A DNA stretch of 64,000 nt, from the NCBI GenBank assembly GCA_037178675.1, contig JAYMGJ010000203.1:1-64000 (forward strand), given 5' to 3'. The position numbers were made by a program, and so were the translations under genes. A model generated the notes under the pieces. That model was not told the origin of the DNA. It made no database searches and saw only the letters and a list, made by a program, of their open reading frames with translations. Numbering within the stretch: position 1 is the stretch's first letter; every line of letters starts with the position of its first letter. The DNA comes from Scleroderma bovista (Eukaryota; Basidiomycota; Agaricomycetes; Boletales; Sclerodermataceae). Below, piece by piece: positions 21,865 through 31,787 of the stretch.

Positions 21865-22446
21865 TGTTGAGAAAGTAAGTGCTTAGTCATCACTAGCACG
21901 TGACTTCTCTCTAGAGCCTTGACACGTGATGTGTCTGGACTCGTCATCTTCCATGTGATTCTATGAGTCACATGACCGGTTACCAAAGTACCGACTAACC
22001 GGAGTCATATCCCTTATCTATGACGTATCAAGATAAGGAGAGATAATGTTCCTTCTGGAACATTCCTATGGGTCGTTCTAGACCGTTTTCTTATCTCTTA
22101 TCTTACCTATGACTCACTGTGGCCTTCTACGAGTTTCTACGAGTTTCCACAGGACTACTATGTTAGGAAGGTACTTATCTACCTATCCGTTTATGGATTC
22201 ACAGAGACTTCTTACTTTACATGGTCTGTGCGCAGCTCAGACGTATAAATACCCTTATGCTTCTTGGTAGCAGAGTAGGATTTTACCCACTACGTTTTAT
22301 CCTCTGTTCTATTCAAGAACTCTTTAACCACCTTCGGTTAATCCCTCCAAGTTTGAACCAACTAGCAAGAGTGAGTTGATAACTTCTATTGTCATTCTTG
22401 TCTAGGCCCGCTGTGCTTGTCTATCTCCAGACAGTACTTCCTGTTA
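21865..22446 (+). repeat. Element 2 5' LTR
   Basis: Starts tgttgagaaag and ends cttcctgtta. A TATA-like tataaatac lies near 22246. It differs from the 3' LTR at only four positions, two of them C/T-type changes at CpG (cacgtg/cacatg and gcgcag/gcacag). Confidence 0.95.
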
Positions 22447-22459
22447 GGTTATGAGCCCT
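22447..22459 (+). promoter_or_regulatory. Element 2 primer-binding site
   Basis: ggttatgagccct directly after the 5' LTR. It is the same initiator-tRNA anticodon-loop complement used by the other three elements. Confidence 0.75.
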
Positions 22460-22508
22460 GTCTAGGCGACCTCCTGGTCCGTCGTTATTCTCGTAGGCCA
22501 ACGAGAAG

Positions 22509-23255
22509 ATGCCCAGGAACGCCAAAGACCGGTTCACTTGGAGATTGTTTCTTGGTGTCATGCAGTTTCTACTTGCCACCAGAGGCGTGCAGGCTTTCAT
22601 GCACCCTCATCCGATTATATCCGCAGAGCTTTGCTTTTCTACGTTCTTGATCACTTTCTTCACTTTAGTCGTGGAACTAAATCAGACTCCTGATGGGAGA
22701 CGATTTGTAGTACAGGCTAGTGCAGAGGATGCTCAGGGTCGATGGACCGTTACCCTAGAGCGAGAGCGCCGTGCGCAATCTGCTCGGGAACGATCCACCT
22801 TACAGTCTCAGGCGAGACAAGAGGATGATCAACGTTTGTATGGCAATGGAAGCGCACCTACTATGGGTGAACTTCTACAGCGCTATGTGTTTGACCGAAA
22901 TGACCCGGATTATGCCAGAGATCCTTTAACTGGCTTACCGCGTCCTCTTCCTCAGTATTCAGGACAGTTACCTTGGGGTGAGTGCCGTGTTCTCGATGAG
23001 AACGGTATCCCCTATGGGGGAAATCCTCCAGAGTATTTGTCGCTGGAACCGAGAGAGGGTCGAACCATTTCTGCGATGGTCCAGTCATTACCTTCCCCTG
23101 GTCGTACCAGTGGCGAGTTTATAGGATTGACTAACCAAGCCAACAGACATTTTCCTATTGAATTTCAGGTAATACCTTCCTCGCCACCCCCGACTTATAT
23201 CAACTCTACCGCTCAAGATCAAGATGTCATCCTATACCTCCATTCCCAGCCTTGA
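22509..23255 (+). CDS. Element 2 extra ORF1, two N-terminal hydrophobic segments
   Basis: 248 residues, first ORF after the 5' LTR and not part of Gag or Pol. Two hydrophobic stretches (FLGVMQFLLATRGVQAF near residue 15 and CFSTFLITFFTLVVEL near 42) could be membrane segments. The rest is polar: ERERRAQSARERSTLQ, then a Pro/Gly-rich region. I recognise no domain and assign no function. It overlaps ORF2 by 32 bases. The frame is intact although the element is otherwise decayed. Element 4 has an ORF in the same place with two N-terminal hydrophobic segments. Confidence 0.65.
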   Translation: MPRNAKDRFTWRLFLGVMQFLLATRGVQAFMHPHPIISAELCFSTFLITFFTLVVELNQTPDGRRFVVQASAEDAQGRWTVTLERERRAQSARERSTLQSQARQEDDQRLYGNGSAPTMGELLQRYVFDRNDPDYARDPLTGLPRPLPQYSGQLPWGECRVLDENGIPYGGNPPEYLSLEPREGRTISAMVQSLPSPGRTSGEFIGLTNQANRHFPIEFQVIPSSPPPTYINSTAQDQDVILYLHSQP

Positions 23256-24243
23256 TACTGTACTCACCGAAGAAGCACTTCAACGGTTACTGGAACCAGT
23301 TCGGAATTCAGTAGAGCGGGAAGAACGGCTGCGATCCCTTTACGTCGGTCCAGCTCGGACCCACCGATCCGCAACCCCGTTTTCTCTCCCAACAACTAGG
23401 GGAGAACCGTCTACTAGCATGGGTTTGTATACACCAACATCCCATCGCGCTAATTCCCCTCCTGTCTTTGTCCCCAGACAACAGGAGAGAGAGTCCTCCA
23501 TAACCAGTACCGATCCACGCTATGATCCCAACGACATGGTTTTCCACAACCCCCTCTTGGATCCACGCTATCTAGCGTTTCTTCTTCGACCATTGTACGA
23601 ACGAGTCCAGAATCCCGACTCAAACTACTATTCCTCCAGCGTCGTACCTGTTGAGCGTATTATTACTGCTCCATGGTATCGCCACCCTGACCCAGTTGTA
23701 CACCTCGAGGACTTTGTTGTCCATTCGACTCACAACGACTTTTATATTCGACCTACCACCTATAGAGAAGACCATCGTGGCTGCATCCTCGGTTTTACTC
23801 CTGCGGTTGCAGACCTCTTTCCCACTGGCCAAGGCGACATTATCTCTCTCTTCTTCTTAAAAGAAGATGTCTGCTATCCTTGGCTACGGAGTATTGGTTT
23901 TCAGGTTGCTCGAAACAAGTCTAGGTTCAGGACTGCCTGGCTGCGAGGAGAAATAGATTTTGGACAGGAGTTTCCTGGGAGATTTTTCCGTGCCCTGTCT
24001 TTTATCCAGTTAAAATTCGCTAAATTCGTCATTGACATTACAGGAAATGTCATTAACCCGGCGGCAGCAAAGATTGCTGTCTGCGATCGAAAGGCGCTTG
24101 CTTCAAAGCTCGCCTTGGGTGTCGACGAACACGGTGACTGGATTCTTAGCCAAGATTTTTGGCAATACTTTACCGACACGAACCCTACCGGTGTACCCCA
24201 TGCATCCTTCCTCTCCTGTACCTTACGTCCGAGACGTACTTGA
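23224..24243 (+). CDS. Element 2 extra ORF2
   Basis: 339 residues, unknown function. The N-terminal third is Ser/Thr/Pro/Arg-rich. From about residue 100 there is an ordered-looking part with YDPNDMVFHNPLLDPRYLAF, HPDPVVHLEDFVVHSTHNDF and a C-terminal aromatic segment (WILSQDFWQYFTDTNP). No motif I know is present. It overlaps ORF1 (32 bases) and ORF3 (44 bases) in different frames. The frame is uninterrupted, which suggests the insertion is young or the ORF was under selection until recently. Confidence 0.65.
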   Translation: MSSYTSIPSLDTVLTEEALQRLLEPVRNSVEREERLRSLYVGPARTHRSATPFSLPTTRGEPSTSMGLYTPTSHRANSPPVFVPRQQERESSITSTDPRYDPNDMVFHNPLLDPRYLAFLLRPLYERVQNPDSNYYSSSVVPVERIITAPWYRHPDPVVHLEDFVVHSTHNDFYIRPTTYREDHRGCILGFTPAVADLFPTGQGDIISLFFLKEDVCYPWLRSIGFQVARNKSRFRTAWLRGEIDFGQEFPGRFFRALSFIQLKFAKFVIDITGNVINPAAAKIAVCDRKALASKLALGVDEHGDWILSQDFWQYFTDTNPTGVPHASFLSCTLRPRRT

Positions 24244-24847
24244 GTACATTTCTGCAGTTCATTATGATTCGAAAGTTCATCGTCATTTTGATCCATATTC
24301 TTTTCAGACTACTCTGTATTTCGTTAACACCATACATTCCGCTGAAGATCATGTTCAGCTTCGACTATGCTCCTATATTCCTTTTGTACGAATACCTGTT
24401 GAGTTTCAAGTTGCCAGCTACGTGAAATATTCATTTCCTTCTTGTGCACTTAAAAGCTTGTCCTTTTATTTGAACAGTTTTGCGGAGATGATTGGAAGTG
24501 CCACTGAGCTACCCAATCCGCATTACTTTGCCGAGTTGGACTTTGCTAGTGCCGAGGATCTCGAGTGGCAACATACCCCAGGATATCATGGAGCGGAGTA
24601 TTTGTCGAAAGAGGGTCAACGAAAAGAGAATAGAAGAGATCGAACATCGATGAAATGCTTTCGAAGGAGAGCAGAAAACAAGGATAGGCGTCTTATGGGA
24701 CTACTACCACTGCATCGGTTGTCAGGGACACATAACGGAAAACATAGGAATCGACAAAGGCTTGGTACAATCCCTCAGATCGATGTTTCACTTCCTAATG
24801 GTCAAAACACTTTTGCTGACCTATTTTCTCTCCTTGCTTTGCTGTAG
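24200..24847 (+). CDS. Element 2 extra ORF3
   Basis: 215 residues if started at the Met at 24200, inside the end of ORF2. The N-terminal half is rich in aromatic and beta-prone residues (QLRLCSYIPFVRIPVEFQVA); the C-terminal part is very basic (EGQRKENRRDRTSMKCFRRR) and could bind nucleic acid, which is inference only. The stop at 24845-24847 is one base before the gag ATG at 24849. I recognise no family. Confidence 0.6.
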   Translation: MHPSSPVPYVRDVLEYISAVHYDSKVHRHFDPYSFQTTLYFVNTIHSAEDHVQLRLCSYIPFVRIPVEFQVASYVKYSFPSCALKSLSFYLNSFAEMIGSATELPNPHYFAELDFASAEDLEWQHTPGYHGAEYLSKEGQRKENRRDRTSMKCFRRRAENKDRRLMGLLPLHRLSGTHNGKHRNRQRLGTIPQIDVSLPNGQNTFADLFSLLALL

Positions 24848-24848
24848 A

Positions 24849-26657
24849 ATGTCCACAAAGGATCTTTCCACTTATGTGCCGATTTTCAACGGAACGAATT
24901 TCAAGGATTGGTATGACAAGTTAGAGGCTTTTGCAATGGCGATGAAATGCGATGGTCCGATGACCGAAGATCCTCCCGCAGCTGCTGCTGATCTTGCAGC
25001 TTTCATGATTATCAACCGACAAATGCGAGGCATGATACGCCTTCGTCTTGGTGCGGCTTACCAGTCGCATGTTGGCATTACTGCTAAAATTACCCTGACG
25101 ACACTGAGAACCACTTTTGGTACTCCAGGAAAGGTTGGAGCTCTCGTTGAGATGAGATCTCTCTTTCAACATCGCATGAAGCCCAACTCGAACCCTGTCG
25201 AGGAGGCTAACAACCTCATTCAGTGCGCGGCGCGTCTTGCAGCGGCGAACTTTAACCTCGCAGACGGCATGATTGCTATGGCCATTCTAATGGCTTTACC
25301 TTCGGACTGGGAGACAACTGTCTCGACATTGTGCTCTACGCTTACCGATGCCCAGTTTACTGTGGAGACCACCACTGGTCATATGCATCGCGAATATATG
25401 CGTAGGCAGGCTACTCGAGGAAGATCAACGATATCCTTACAGGAGCGAACAAATTTCGCTAACGAGTATCAAGGATCTTCTGGTGCCACTCTTGTGTCGC
25501 GCCTTACCAACGTCAAACCCGCCGTCCGTCCTTCCTTTCAAGGAAATGCGAATCGAGGAAAAGGCAAACAGCCTGTTCGTGAAGGACAGCGCAATCAGTA
25601 CCTGCGCTGTGTCTTTCAGGGATGTCGCCGGAATCATTTCCCGGCTGAGTTTTGTCCCATAGGTCGACAAAGGATCTTTTATGATCAGGGAGGTAAACAG
25701 ATTTGTTGCCAACCCCAGGTTGTCTCTCCTCCGACTGGAGGATCGAGCACCAATCATCACGGAGGATTTAATCGCGGTCGCGGAGGAGGAAAACGAGGAA
25801 GAGGAAAGGGACGAGGACGTGGAGGAACTCACGTTGTCTTTGATGAGTCCCTCCAGTATTATGACGAACCAGATTTTCAGGATTATACAGCCATGATGGT
25901 AGACGACTCTACCACCTCTGGAATAGCGGAGATTCCCGCATCTCCAACTCATGAGTCTCTCGATGCTGAGTTGGATGAGTATAATGCGGAGAGACCTATG
26001 GCTCCCTATTCTGAGGAGGCTTGCAAGGCTATGTGGGCTGATGAGTCCATGGGACCATCAAGTTTCGATGATATCATCGAGACATATGAGTCTAGCACCC
26101 CTATGTCCTGTGCGTTAATCCGTCAATCTAGGATTCCAGAACCTGACACACCCATCCTATTCTCCCATCCAGAAACTTTGGTTTCTTGGAATGAATGGGA
26201 TGAGATAGAGGATGAGGATTTTGTACGATTAGTGACCAGACTAGATGTCTTGTGTCCTAATAGTTCATTGTGTCTACAATTCTGGAATCATTCGGAAACG
26301 TACCCTTTCATGGATCGTTATGGTCATGTTCGTCTCAATGAGATGAGTCCTGACACTTTTTATGTCAGTAGAACTTTTGACCAGGATAACAAGTTTCAAC
26401 AAAACTTTCGTGTTCCTCGCTCGCTTGTTGTCGCATGGACCTTTTTAGGTTTCCCTGCCGAGATTCACTTCTATCGAGGAGAACGGGATTGTGAGACGTG
26501 TGGAACCACTCATCCAATCTTCCGTTATTGTGTTTCTCCTGATAGTGAATCTGACGAACAAATCCAGTCTGCCTTGGATATTGCAAAACGGAACAAAGTT
26601 CCACCTTGTCATCCAACCATTCAAAATCCTTTGAGTTCATCGTTCCTGACAAATTGA
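24849..26657 (+). CDS. gag: Element 2 Gag
   Basis: About 602 residues starting MSTKDLSTYVPIFNGTNF, a copia Gag opening with the FNGTNFKDWYDKLEAF block. A UBN2/retrotran-gag-like region follows, then a basic RGGGKRGRGKGRGRGG nucleic-acid-binding segment and an acidic tail. Two cysteine-rich patches (LRCVFQGCRRNHFPAEFC and CETCGTTHPIFRYC) are not standard CCHC knuckles. It ends at TGA 26655-26657. The same frame continues directly into the protease, so this is either a nonsense change (CGA to TGA) or a gag-pol readthrough stop. Confidence 0.85.
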   Translation: MSTKDLSTYVPIFNGTNFKDWYDKLEAFAMAMKCDGPMTEDPPAAAADLAAFMIINRQMRGMIRLRLGAAYQSHVGITAKITLTTLRTTFGTPGKVGALVEMRSLFQHRMKPNSNPVEEANNLIQCAARLAAANFNLADGMIAMAILMALPSDWETTVSTLCSTLTDAQFTVETTTGHMHREYMRRQATRGRSTISLQERTNFANEYQGSSGATLVSRLTNVKPAVRPSFQGNANRGKGKQPVREGQRNQYLRCVFQGCRRNHFPAEFCPIGRQRIFYDQGGKQICCQPQVVSPPTGGSSTNHHGGFNRGRGGGKRGRGKGRGRGGTHVVFDESLQYYDEPDFQDYTAMMVDDSTTSGIAEIPASPTHESLDAELDEYNAERPMAPYSEEACKAMWADESMGPSSFDDIIETYESSTPMSCALIRQSRIPEPDTPILFSHPETLVSWNEWDEIEDEDFVRLVTRLDVLCPNSSLCLQFWNHSETYPFMDRYGHVRLNEMSPDTFYVSRTFDQDNKFQQNFRVPRSLVVAWTFLGFPAEIHFYRGERDCETCGTTHPIFRYCVSPDSESDEQIQSALDIAKRNKVPPCHPTIQNPLSSSFLTN

Positions 26658-27073
26658 GACGCTGAGTGTATTCTTTGTCATTCTTCATGCGCCTCTACTC
26701 TCTGTCTAGATTGTAGTAGGAAAGAAAAGGATGGAAGCACACTGATCCTTTTGGATTCAGGAGCATCGCGACATTGTACTCCTCACTTCGAGGATTTTAT
26801 AAGCTACAAGCCTTATGCAGAGTCGAAATTCTCGACTACCGCGGATAAGGATACTTTTGTGGAGAAGCTTGGTGTTGGAACCATACTTATGCTTCACCAC
26901 GGCAAGATCATTCGACTCACTGACGTTGAGTATTGTCCGTCTGTTGCATGTCGATTGATTTCTACTGGACAGCTCATTGAAAGAGGTTATTCCTTGAGCA
27001 CCACTGCCTCTGGCACAAGACTTTTTGCTCCTAATGGTGACTTGTATTTGCGGTCGGACCTGATAGCAAGTAT
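26658..27073 (+). pseudogene. pol: Element 2 Pol, part 1: protease
   Basis: Continues the Gag frame after the TGA. A Cys-rich linker (CILCHSSCASTLCLDC) leads into the aspartic protease motif LLDSGASRHCTPHFEDF and the flap-like region. The frame is cut by insertion of element 3 after LRSDLIAS. It resumes at 32066, where the duplicated agtat target restores the reading frame. Confidence 0.85.
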
Positions 27074-27352
27074 TGTTGATATTGAGTGTTTGTGCACTCT
27101 TGTTGTGTTGTTGTTGCGCATTTCCTGTGATTACTTCAGCTGTTTCCTTTCCAGGTTGATCAGGTGATTTGTGGCTTTTGTGTTACATTGTGTTTCTGTG
27201 TTTGCTTTGTTTGTATAGTTGAAATTTTCGTGCCCAGAGTCTCTTCTCTTCAGTCTCTGACACTGGGCACTAGGTCTGTATCCTGTAGCTATCCTCTCAA
27301 TTTAGTCTCTGACACTGGGCACTAGAGTGCTCTTTTGTGGATTATTTGAACA
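27074..27352 (+). repeat. Element 3 5' LTR
   Basis: Begins tgttgatattgag and ends ttatttgaaca. It contains two copies of agtctctgacactgggcac. Confidence 0.95.
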
Positions 27353-27365
27353 GGTTATGAGCCCT
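27353..27365 (+). promoter_or_regulatory. Element 3 primer-binding site
   Basis: ggttatgagccct immediately downstream of the 5' LTR, as in elements 1, 2 and 4. Confidence 0.75.
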
Positions 27366-27523
27366 GCACTCCAGGAACTTTAGGACTACGCTTTAGACCA
27401 CCCTCCTGCTGCTGCGCAACATTTTTCGCCTACTACATCGATTTCCACTCTTTGGCTCTCTGCCCCAGCCTCAAAACTCGCTCCCCAGCCCTCCTTTGCT
27501 GCCCCCATCGCATTCCCATCCCC

Positions 27524-30500
27524 ATGGCCGACGATTCCACCAGCTCTTCCACTCCTTCCTTCGAAAAACTCGCCTCTTCCAACTACTCCACCTGGAAGGG
27601 GGAGATGAAGGCCTTCCTGTGCACCAAGGGCCTCTGGACCATTGTTAGTGGTGCTGAGAAGCGCCCTGATGACTCCCACTCCGACCTCCAGGCTAAATGG
27701 GACCTTAGAGCGGACAAGGCTGCAGGTCAGCTGTATCTCTCCCTCTCTGCTGAACAGAGGACGCATATAGAGGCTGTCCAAGACCACCCTGCCCAGATCT
27801 GGTCGACCCTGGAGTCTATCCACCTCCAACAGCGTCCAGGAGCTCGTTTCAATGCCTGGGACGACTTTTTCTCGATTAGGAAGAAGGAGGACGAGTCCCT
27901 GACCTCTCTCATCGCCAGGATTGAGGACTCTATGTCCAAGATCCAGCAGCTCCGCCCCAAGGACGCCTCCACCCCTTATACCATCAAGGACCTCGATAAT
28001 GAGCTTATTTGTATGGCTATGGTGCGATCCCTGGGCGATGACTACTCCCACTTTGCTTCTTCTCTACTTCTCTTCCAGTCTTTGGAGAAAGACAGGCTCA
28101 AGGAGGCTTTCCTAGCGGAGGAGTTACAGCGCAAGCGTCGCCCTGAGGCTACCACTGGGTCTGAGGCAGTCCTGTTCGCCTCTGGCAGCACCTGCAAGTG
28201 TCCCCCTTCTGTGTCCTGCACTTTCTGCGAGTACTCGAACCACTGTGTCCACAAGTGCCAGAATCTTGTCAAGGCCAAGACCAACTACTTATCCCAGAAG
28301 TCCAAGCGCACTAAGAAGGGTGGTAACACCGCAAATCAAGCCTCTGACATGTCCAGCTCCTCTCAGACCCCTGCAGATGCATCCTCTGGCTCCCAGTCCG
28401 CTTCCCAGGCCATGGAGTTTGCTGGAAATGCAAGTCTTCGTTCCTTTGACCCCTCCTCCCCACTCTATCCACTCCAACTCGATGCTGACGTCCATTGGAA
28501 TGCAGACACTGGGGCCACTGCTCATATGACCCCCCATCGCCACTGGATGTGCAACTATACCTCCAAATGTGTTCCAGTGAAGTTGGCAGACAATAAAGTG
28601 GTCTATTCTGCTGGAGTGGGGTCTGTGGTGTTTGTACCGGTTATTGGAGGAAGGAAGCAGCATCCCGTCGAGTTTACCAACGTCCTGCATGTCCCTGACC
28701 TCAGGAATAATTTACTCTCTGTGCTATACTTGTGTCGAAGTAAGGGCTTCCTTGTAAGCATTGATGCGACGCAGATGGCCTTCAGACGTCACCCTGGACC
28801 TGTTCTCTTCGTTGCAAACATAGGGACAAGCAACTGCGCTTTTCTGGATGGAGAAACCGCCCCTCTGGTCGAATTTGCGTCTGCAGCCACCACTACTCCT
28901 CTAGATCTTGACTTGTGGCATAGGAGACTAGCTCACCACCACCTGGCCGATGTGAAGACCTTGCTGCATCACAATCTGGTCACTGGGATGGCCATAGACT
29001 CGAAGACTGCCCCAGATCCTATCTGTGAACCCTGCCTGGCTGGTAAGATGCATGCCAATCCCTTCCCTAGCTCTTCATGGCGCGCCTCCAAACCTCTGGA
29101 ACTCGTCCATAGCGATGTCCACGATGTAGGCCACCTTTCCATGTCTGGGTATCGATACTGGATCACTTTCATCGACGACTACTCGCGATTTCGCTTTGTT
29201 ATCCCTCTGAAGGCCAAGTCACAAGCTTTTGAGGCCTTTAAGACGTTCAAGGCCTTTGCTGAGAACCAGAGCGAGCGAAAAATCAAGATCCTGCGCGATG
29301 ACAAGGGAGGGGAGTATATGAGCAACGCTTTCATCGATTTCACGACCCAATGTGGCATTCTTCGCCAGCATACTGTCAGGAATCGACCCCAGCAGAATGG
29401 AGTTGCAGAGCGTGCTAATAGGGTTCTATCCGAGCGGATTACTGCGATGTTGGACGAGTCTGGCCTTGCCAAAGGCTTCTGGGGCGACTGTCTTGCCTCT
29501 CTAGTCCATGTCTGGAATAGGTGTCCTACTGAGGCCATCAAGAATGCTACTCCCTATGAACTGTGGCATGGGTGCAAGCCTGATGTCTCCCACCTTCGAG
29601 TTTGGGGATGTACTGCCTATGTGCATGTGCAGAAGGACAAGAGGCGCCCTCTGGAGTCCCACATGGAGAAATGCGTCTTTCTAGGCTATCCTGAGGGTTA
29701 CAAAGGCTGGAAGTTCTATAATCCCACCTCCAAGCGTACTCTCATCTCTGAAAGGGCTGATTTCGACGAAAGGTACTTCCCTATGTCCAAAAGATCGCCC
29801 TTACCATCCCAGCCTCCCCCTACTGCTCCTGCTGTTGTCCCACCTTCGCCCCCAGTTGAATACTACAACCCTGGTGCGACTCTGGACTCTGAGAGCGAAT
29901 GCAATGAGGTACTGGATCATGGGGGGGCGCCTATACCTTTACCTGCTAATCCAGAACCTCCTGCTGTTCCAGATGAAGCTCCTGCGCCTCCTGTGCGCAC
30001 TCCATCCCCAGAACCACGTCCCAGACCTCCTAGTCCCGTCGGAATCGGTGCCAGACTGCCTATGCGCAACAGACAGAAACCTAGAGAGTGGTGGAAGCTC
30101 TCCCCTGCGCAGCTTGATGAACCTGATGAGATGGAGGACAGTGATGACGAGTTGGCTATGTCTGCATCTCTCCCTGATGAGCCACTCACATTTGCAGAGG
30201 CTCTGACTCGCCCTGATGCGGAAAAGTGGAGACAAGCTGCTTTGGAGGAGCTGGCTGCTCACCAGTCAAATGGTACTTGGACCCTTGTTCCTAGGCCTGC
30301 TGGGAGTAAGGTGATCGGTTCAAAGTGGGTATTTAAGGTGAAGCACAACGCAGATGGCTCTGTAGACCGCTACAAGGCTCGATTGGTGGCCAAGGGCTAC
30401 AACCAGCGTCCTGGATTCGATTACCTTGAAGTCTTCGCTCCTACTGTTCGCCTTTCGTCCATCCGGGTTATTCTCGCGCTTGCTGCACTCCAGGACCTCC

Positions 30501-31756
30501 ACCTGCACTCCCTTGACGTCTCTCATGCCTACCTCAATGGGGAAATGGACTGTGAGGTGTATATGGCGCAACCTGAAGGCTTTGTGGAGGGAGATCCAAA
30601 AGCAAAGGTGTGTCTGCTTCAGAAGGCTATCTATGGCAGCAAACAGGGCGGAAACCGCTGGAACAAGAAGATGCGCTCTGTGCTTGAGTCTCTTAACTTC
30701 AGGCAGACCTACTCCGATGCCAGCATCTACATCTACTCCAAGGATGGTGTAACTATCATTCTCCCTGTCTTTGTCGATGATATGACTCTAGCCTCGAAAT
30801 CTGAACCAGCCATCCAGTCTTTCATCGCCCAACTCAGCCAGCACTTCAAAATCCGCGATCTGGGGCCTACCACTCAGCTTCTGGGCATCAAAATCGACAG
30901 GGATCGCGCCAAGCACTCTATCTCACTCTCCCAAAGGCAGTATTGCATCGATGTCCTGGACAGGTTTGGTATGGCTGACTGTAAGCCCATCTCCACTCCC
31001 ATGGAACCTGGCCTTCGCCTCTCTCGCACTCAGAGCCCCCAGAACGCTCAGGAAGCCGAAACTATGCGTCAGACTCCTTATCTCTCCGCTGTTGGTGCTC
31101 TGATGTACCTTGCTACCACTACTCGTCCAGATATCGCCTACACTGTCGGAGTATTGGCCAGATTCAACTCCAATCCTGGCTGGACCCACTGGCTCGCTGT
31201 CAAACACCTCCTGCGCTATATTAAGGCTACCCTTGACTACTCTATCACCTATTCTCCTGATCCCTCGCAACCTGAGACCTTTATCACCTTCTCTGATGCA
31301 GACCATGGTGGATGCAAGGATACTGGCCGCTCTACTGGTGGATATGTGGTCAAGATGGGTACTGGTGCGGTTTCCTGGTCTTCTAAGCTGCAAAACGTCG
31401 TTGCTCTGTCTACTACTGAAGCTGAGTATATGGCAGCTGTCCAAGCAGGCAAGGAAATCAAATGGATGCGCAATCTGATGCATGAGCTTGGTATTCCCCT
31501 TCCTGGCGCCTCCTCTCTGCTCATTGACAACCAATCTGCGATTTCTGTGGCTAAGAACCCAGAACACCATGGCAGGATGAAGCAGCTGGACCTTTGCTAC
31601 TACTGGCTTCGAGATGCGGTCCAGGAACAGGCTATCACACCTTCATTCGTCCCTACCACTCAACAGGCTGCTGATCTGCTCACCAAACCATTGACTACAC
31701 CCAAGGTGAGGGAGTTTTGTCAGATGCTGGGACTTGGTGGATCTGGGGGGAGTTAG
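27524..31756 (+). CDS. gag-pol: Element 3 Gag-Pol polyprotein, intact
   Basis: About 1410 residues from MADDSTSSSTPSFEKL; an in-frame Met at 27452 is an alternative, but MADD fits the usual Gag start. Order: UBN2 Gag region, zinc knuckle CTFCEYSNHCVHKC (near residue 230), protease DTGATAHM (near 327), GAG-pre-integrase WHRRLAHHHLADVK, then integrase with HSDVHD, LRDDKGGEY and QQNGVAERANRVL (near 530-640). A Pro-rich linker leads to RT with WVFKVKHNADGSVDRYKARL, AYLNGEMDCEVYMAQPEGF and FVDD (near 1083), and RNase H with DADHGGCKDTGRSTGGY and LSTTEAEYMA. No stop or frameshift is present, so it is potentially autonomous. FVDD replaces the usual YVDD, a tolerated copia variant. Confidence 0.95.
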   Translation: MADDSTSSSTPSFEKLASSNYSTWKGEMKAFLCTKGLWTIVSGAEKRPDDSHSDLQAKWDLRADKAAGQLYLSLSAEQRTHIEAVQDHPAQIWSTLESIHLQQRPGARFNAWDDFFSIRKKEDESLTSLIARIEDSMSKIQQLRPKDASTPYTIKDLDNELICMAMVRSLGDDYSHFASSLLLFQSLEKDRLKEAFLAEELQRKRRPEATTGSEAVLFASGSTCKCPPSVSCTFCEYSNHCVHKCQNLVKAKTNYLSQKSKRTKKGGNTANQASDMSSSSQTPADASSGSQSASQAMEFAGNASLRSFDPSSPLYPLQLDADVHWNADTGATAHMTPHRHWMCNYTSKCVPVKLADNKVVYSAGVGSVVFVPVIGGRKQHPVEFTNVLHVPDLRNNLLSVLYLCRSKGFLVSIDATQMAFRRHPGPVLFVANIGTSNCAFLDGETAPLVEFASAATTTPLDLDLWHRRLAHHHLADVKTLLHHNLVTGMAIDSKTAPDPICEPCLAGKMHANPFPSSSWRASKPLELVHSDVHDVGHLSMSGYRYWITFIDDYSRFRFVIPLKAKSQAFEAFKTFKAFAENQSERKIKILRDDKGGEYMSNAFIDFTTQCGILRQHTVRNRPQQNGVAERANRVLSERITAMLDESGLAKGFWGDCLASLVHVWNRCPTEAIKNATPYELWHGCKPDVSHLRVWGCTAYVHVQKDKRRPLESHMEKCVFLGYPEGYKGWKFYNPTSKRTLISERADFDERYFPMSKRSPLPSQPPPTAPAVVPPSPPVEYYNPGATLDSESECNEVLDHGGAPIPLPANPEPPAVPDEAPAPPVRTPSPEPRPRPPSPVGIGARLPMRNRQKPREWWKLSPAQLDEPDEMEDSDDELAMSASLPDEPLTFAEALTRPDAEKWRQAALEELAAHQSNGTWTLVPRPAGSKVIGSKWVFKVKHNADGSVDRYKARLVAKGYNQRPGFDYLEVFAPTVRLSSIRVILALAALQDLHLHSLDVSHAYLNGEMDCEVYMAQPEGFVEGDPKAKVCLLQKAIYGSKQGGNRWNKKMRSVLESLNFRQTYSDASIYIYSKDGVTIILPVFVDDMTLASKSEPAIQSFIAQLSQHFKIRDLGPTTQLLGIKIDRDRAKHSISLSQRQYCIDVLDRFGMADCKPISTPMEPGLRLSRTQSPQNAQEAETMRQTPYLSAVGALMYLATTTRPDIAYTVGVLARFNSNPGWTHWLAVKHLLRYIKATLDYSITYSPDPSQPETFITFSDADHGGCKDTGRSTGGYVVKMGTGAVSWSSKLQNVVALSTTEAEYMAAVQAGKEIKWMRNLMHELGIPLPGASSLLIDNQSAISVAKNPEHHGRMKQLDLCYYWLRDAVQEQAITPSFVPTTQQAADLLTKPLTTPKVREFCQMLGLGGSGGS

Positions 31757-31787
31757 TGATTTGCAGAAATGCACAATCAGGGGGAAG

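Noticed and set aside
22509..24847. Extra ORFs of element 2 as an env gene
   Set aside because: Only ORF1 has hydrophobic segments, both at the N-terminus. There is no fusion-peptide-like or C-terminal anchor pattern, and env-like genes in copia lie after pol.
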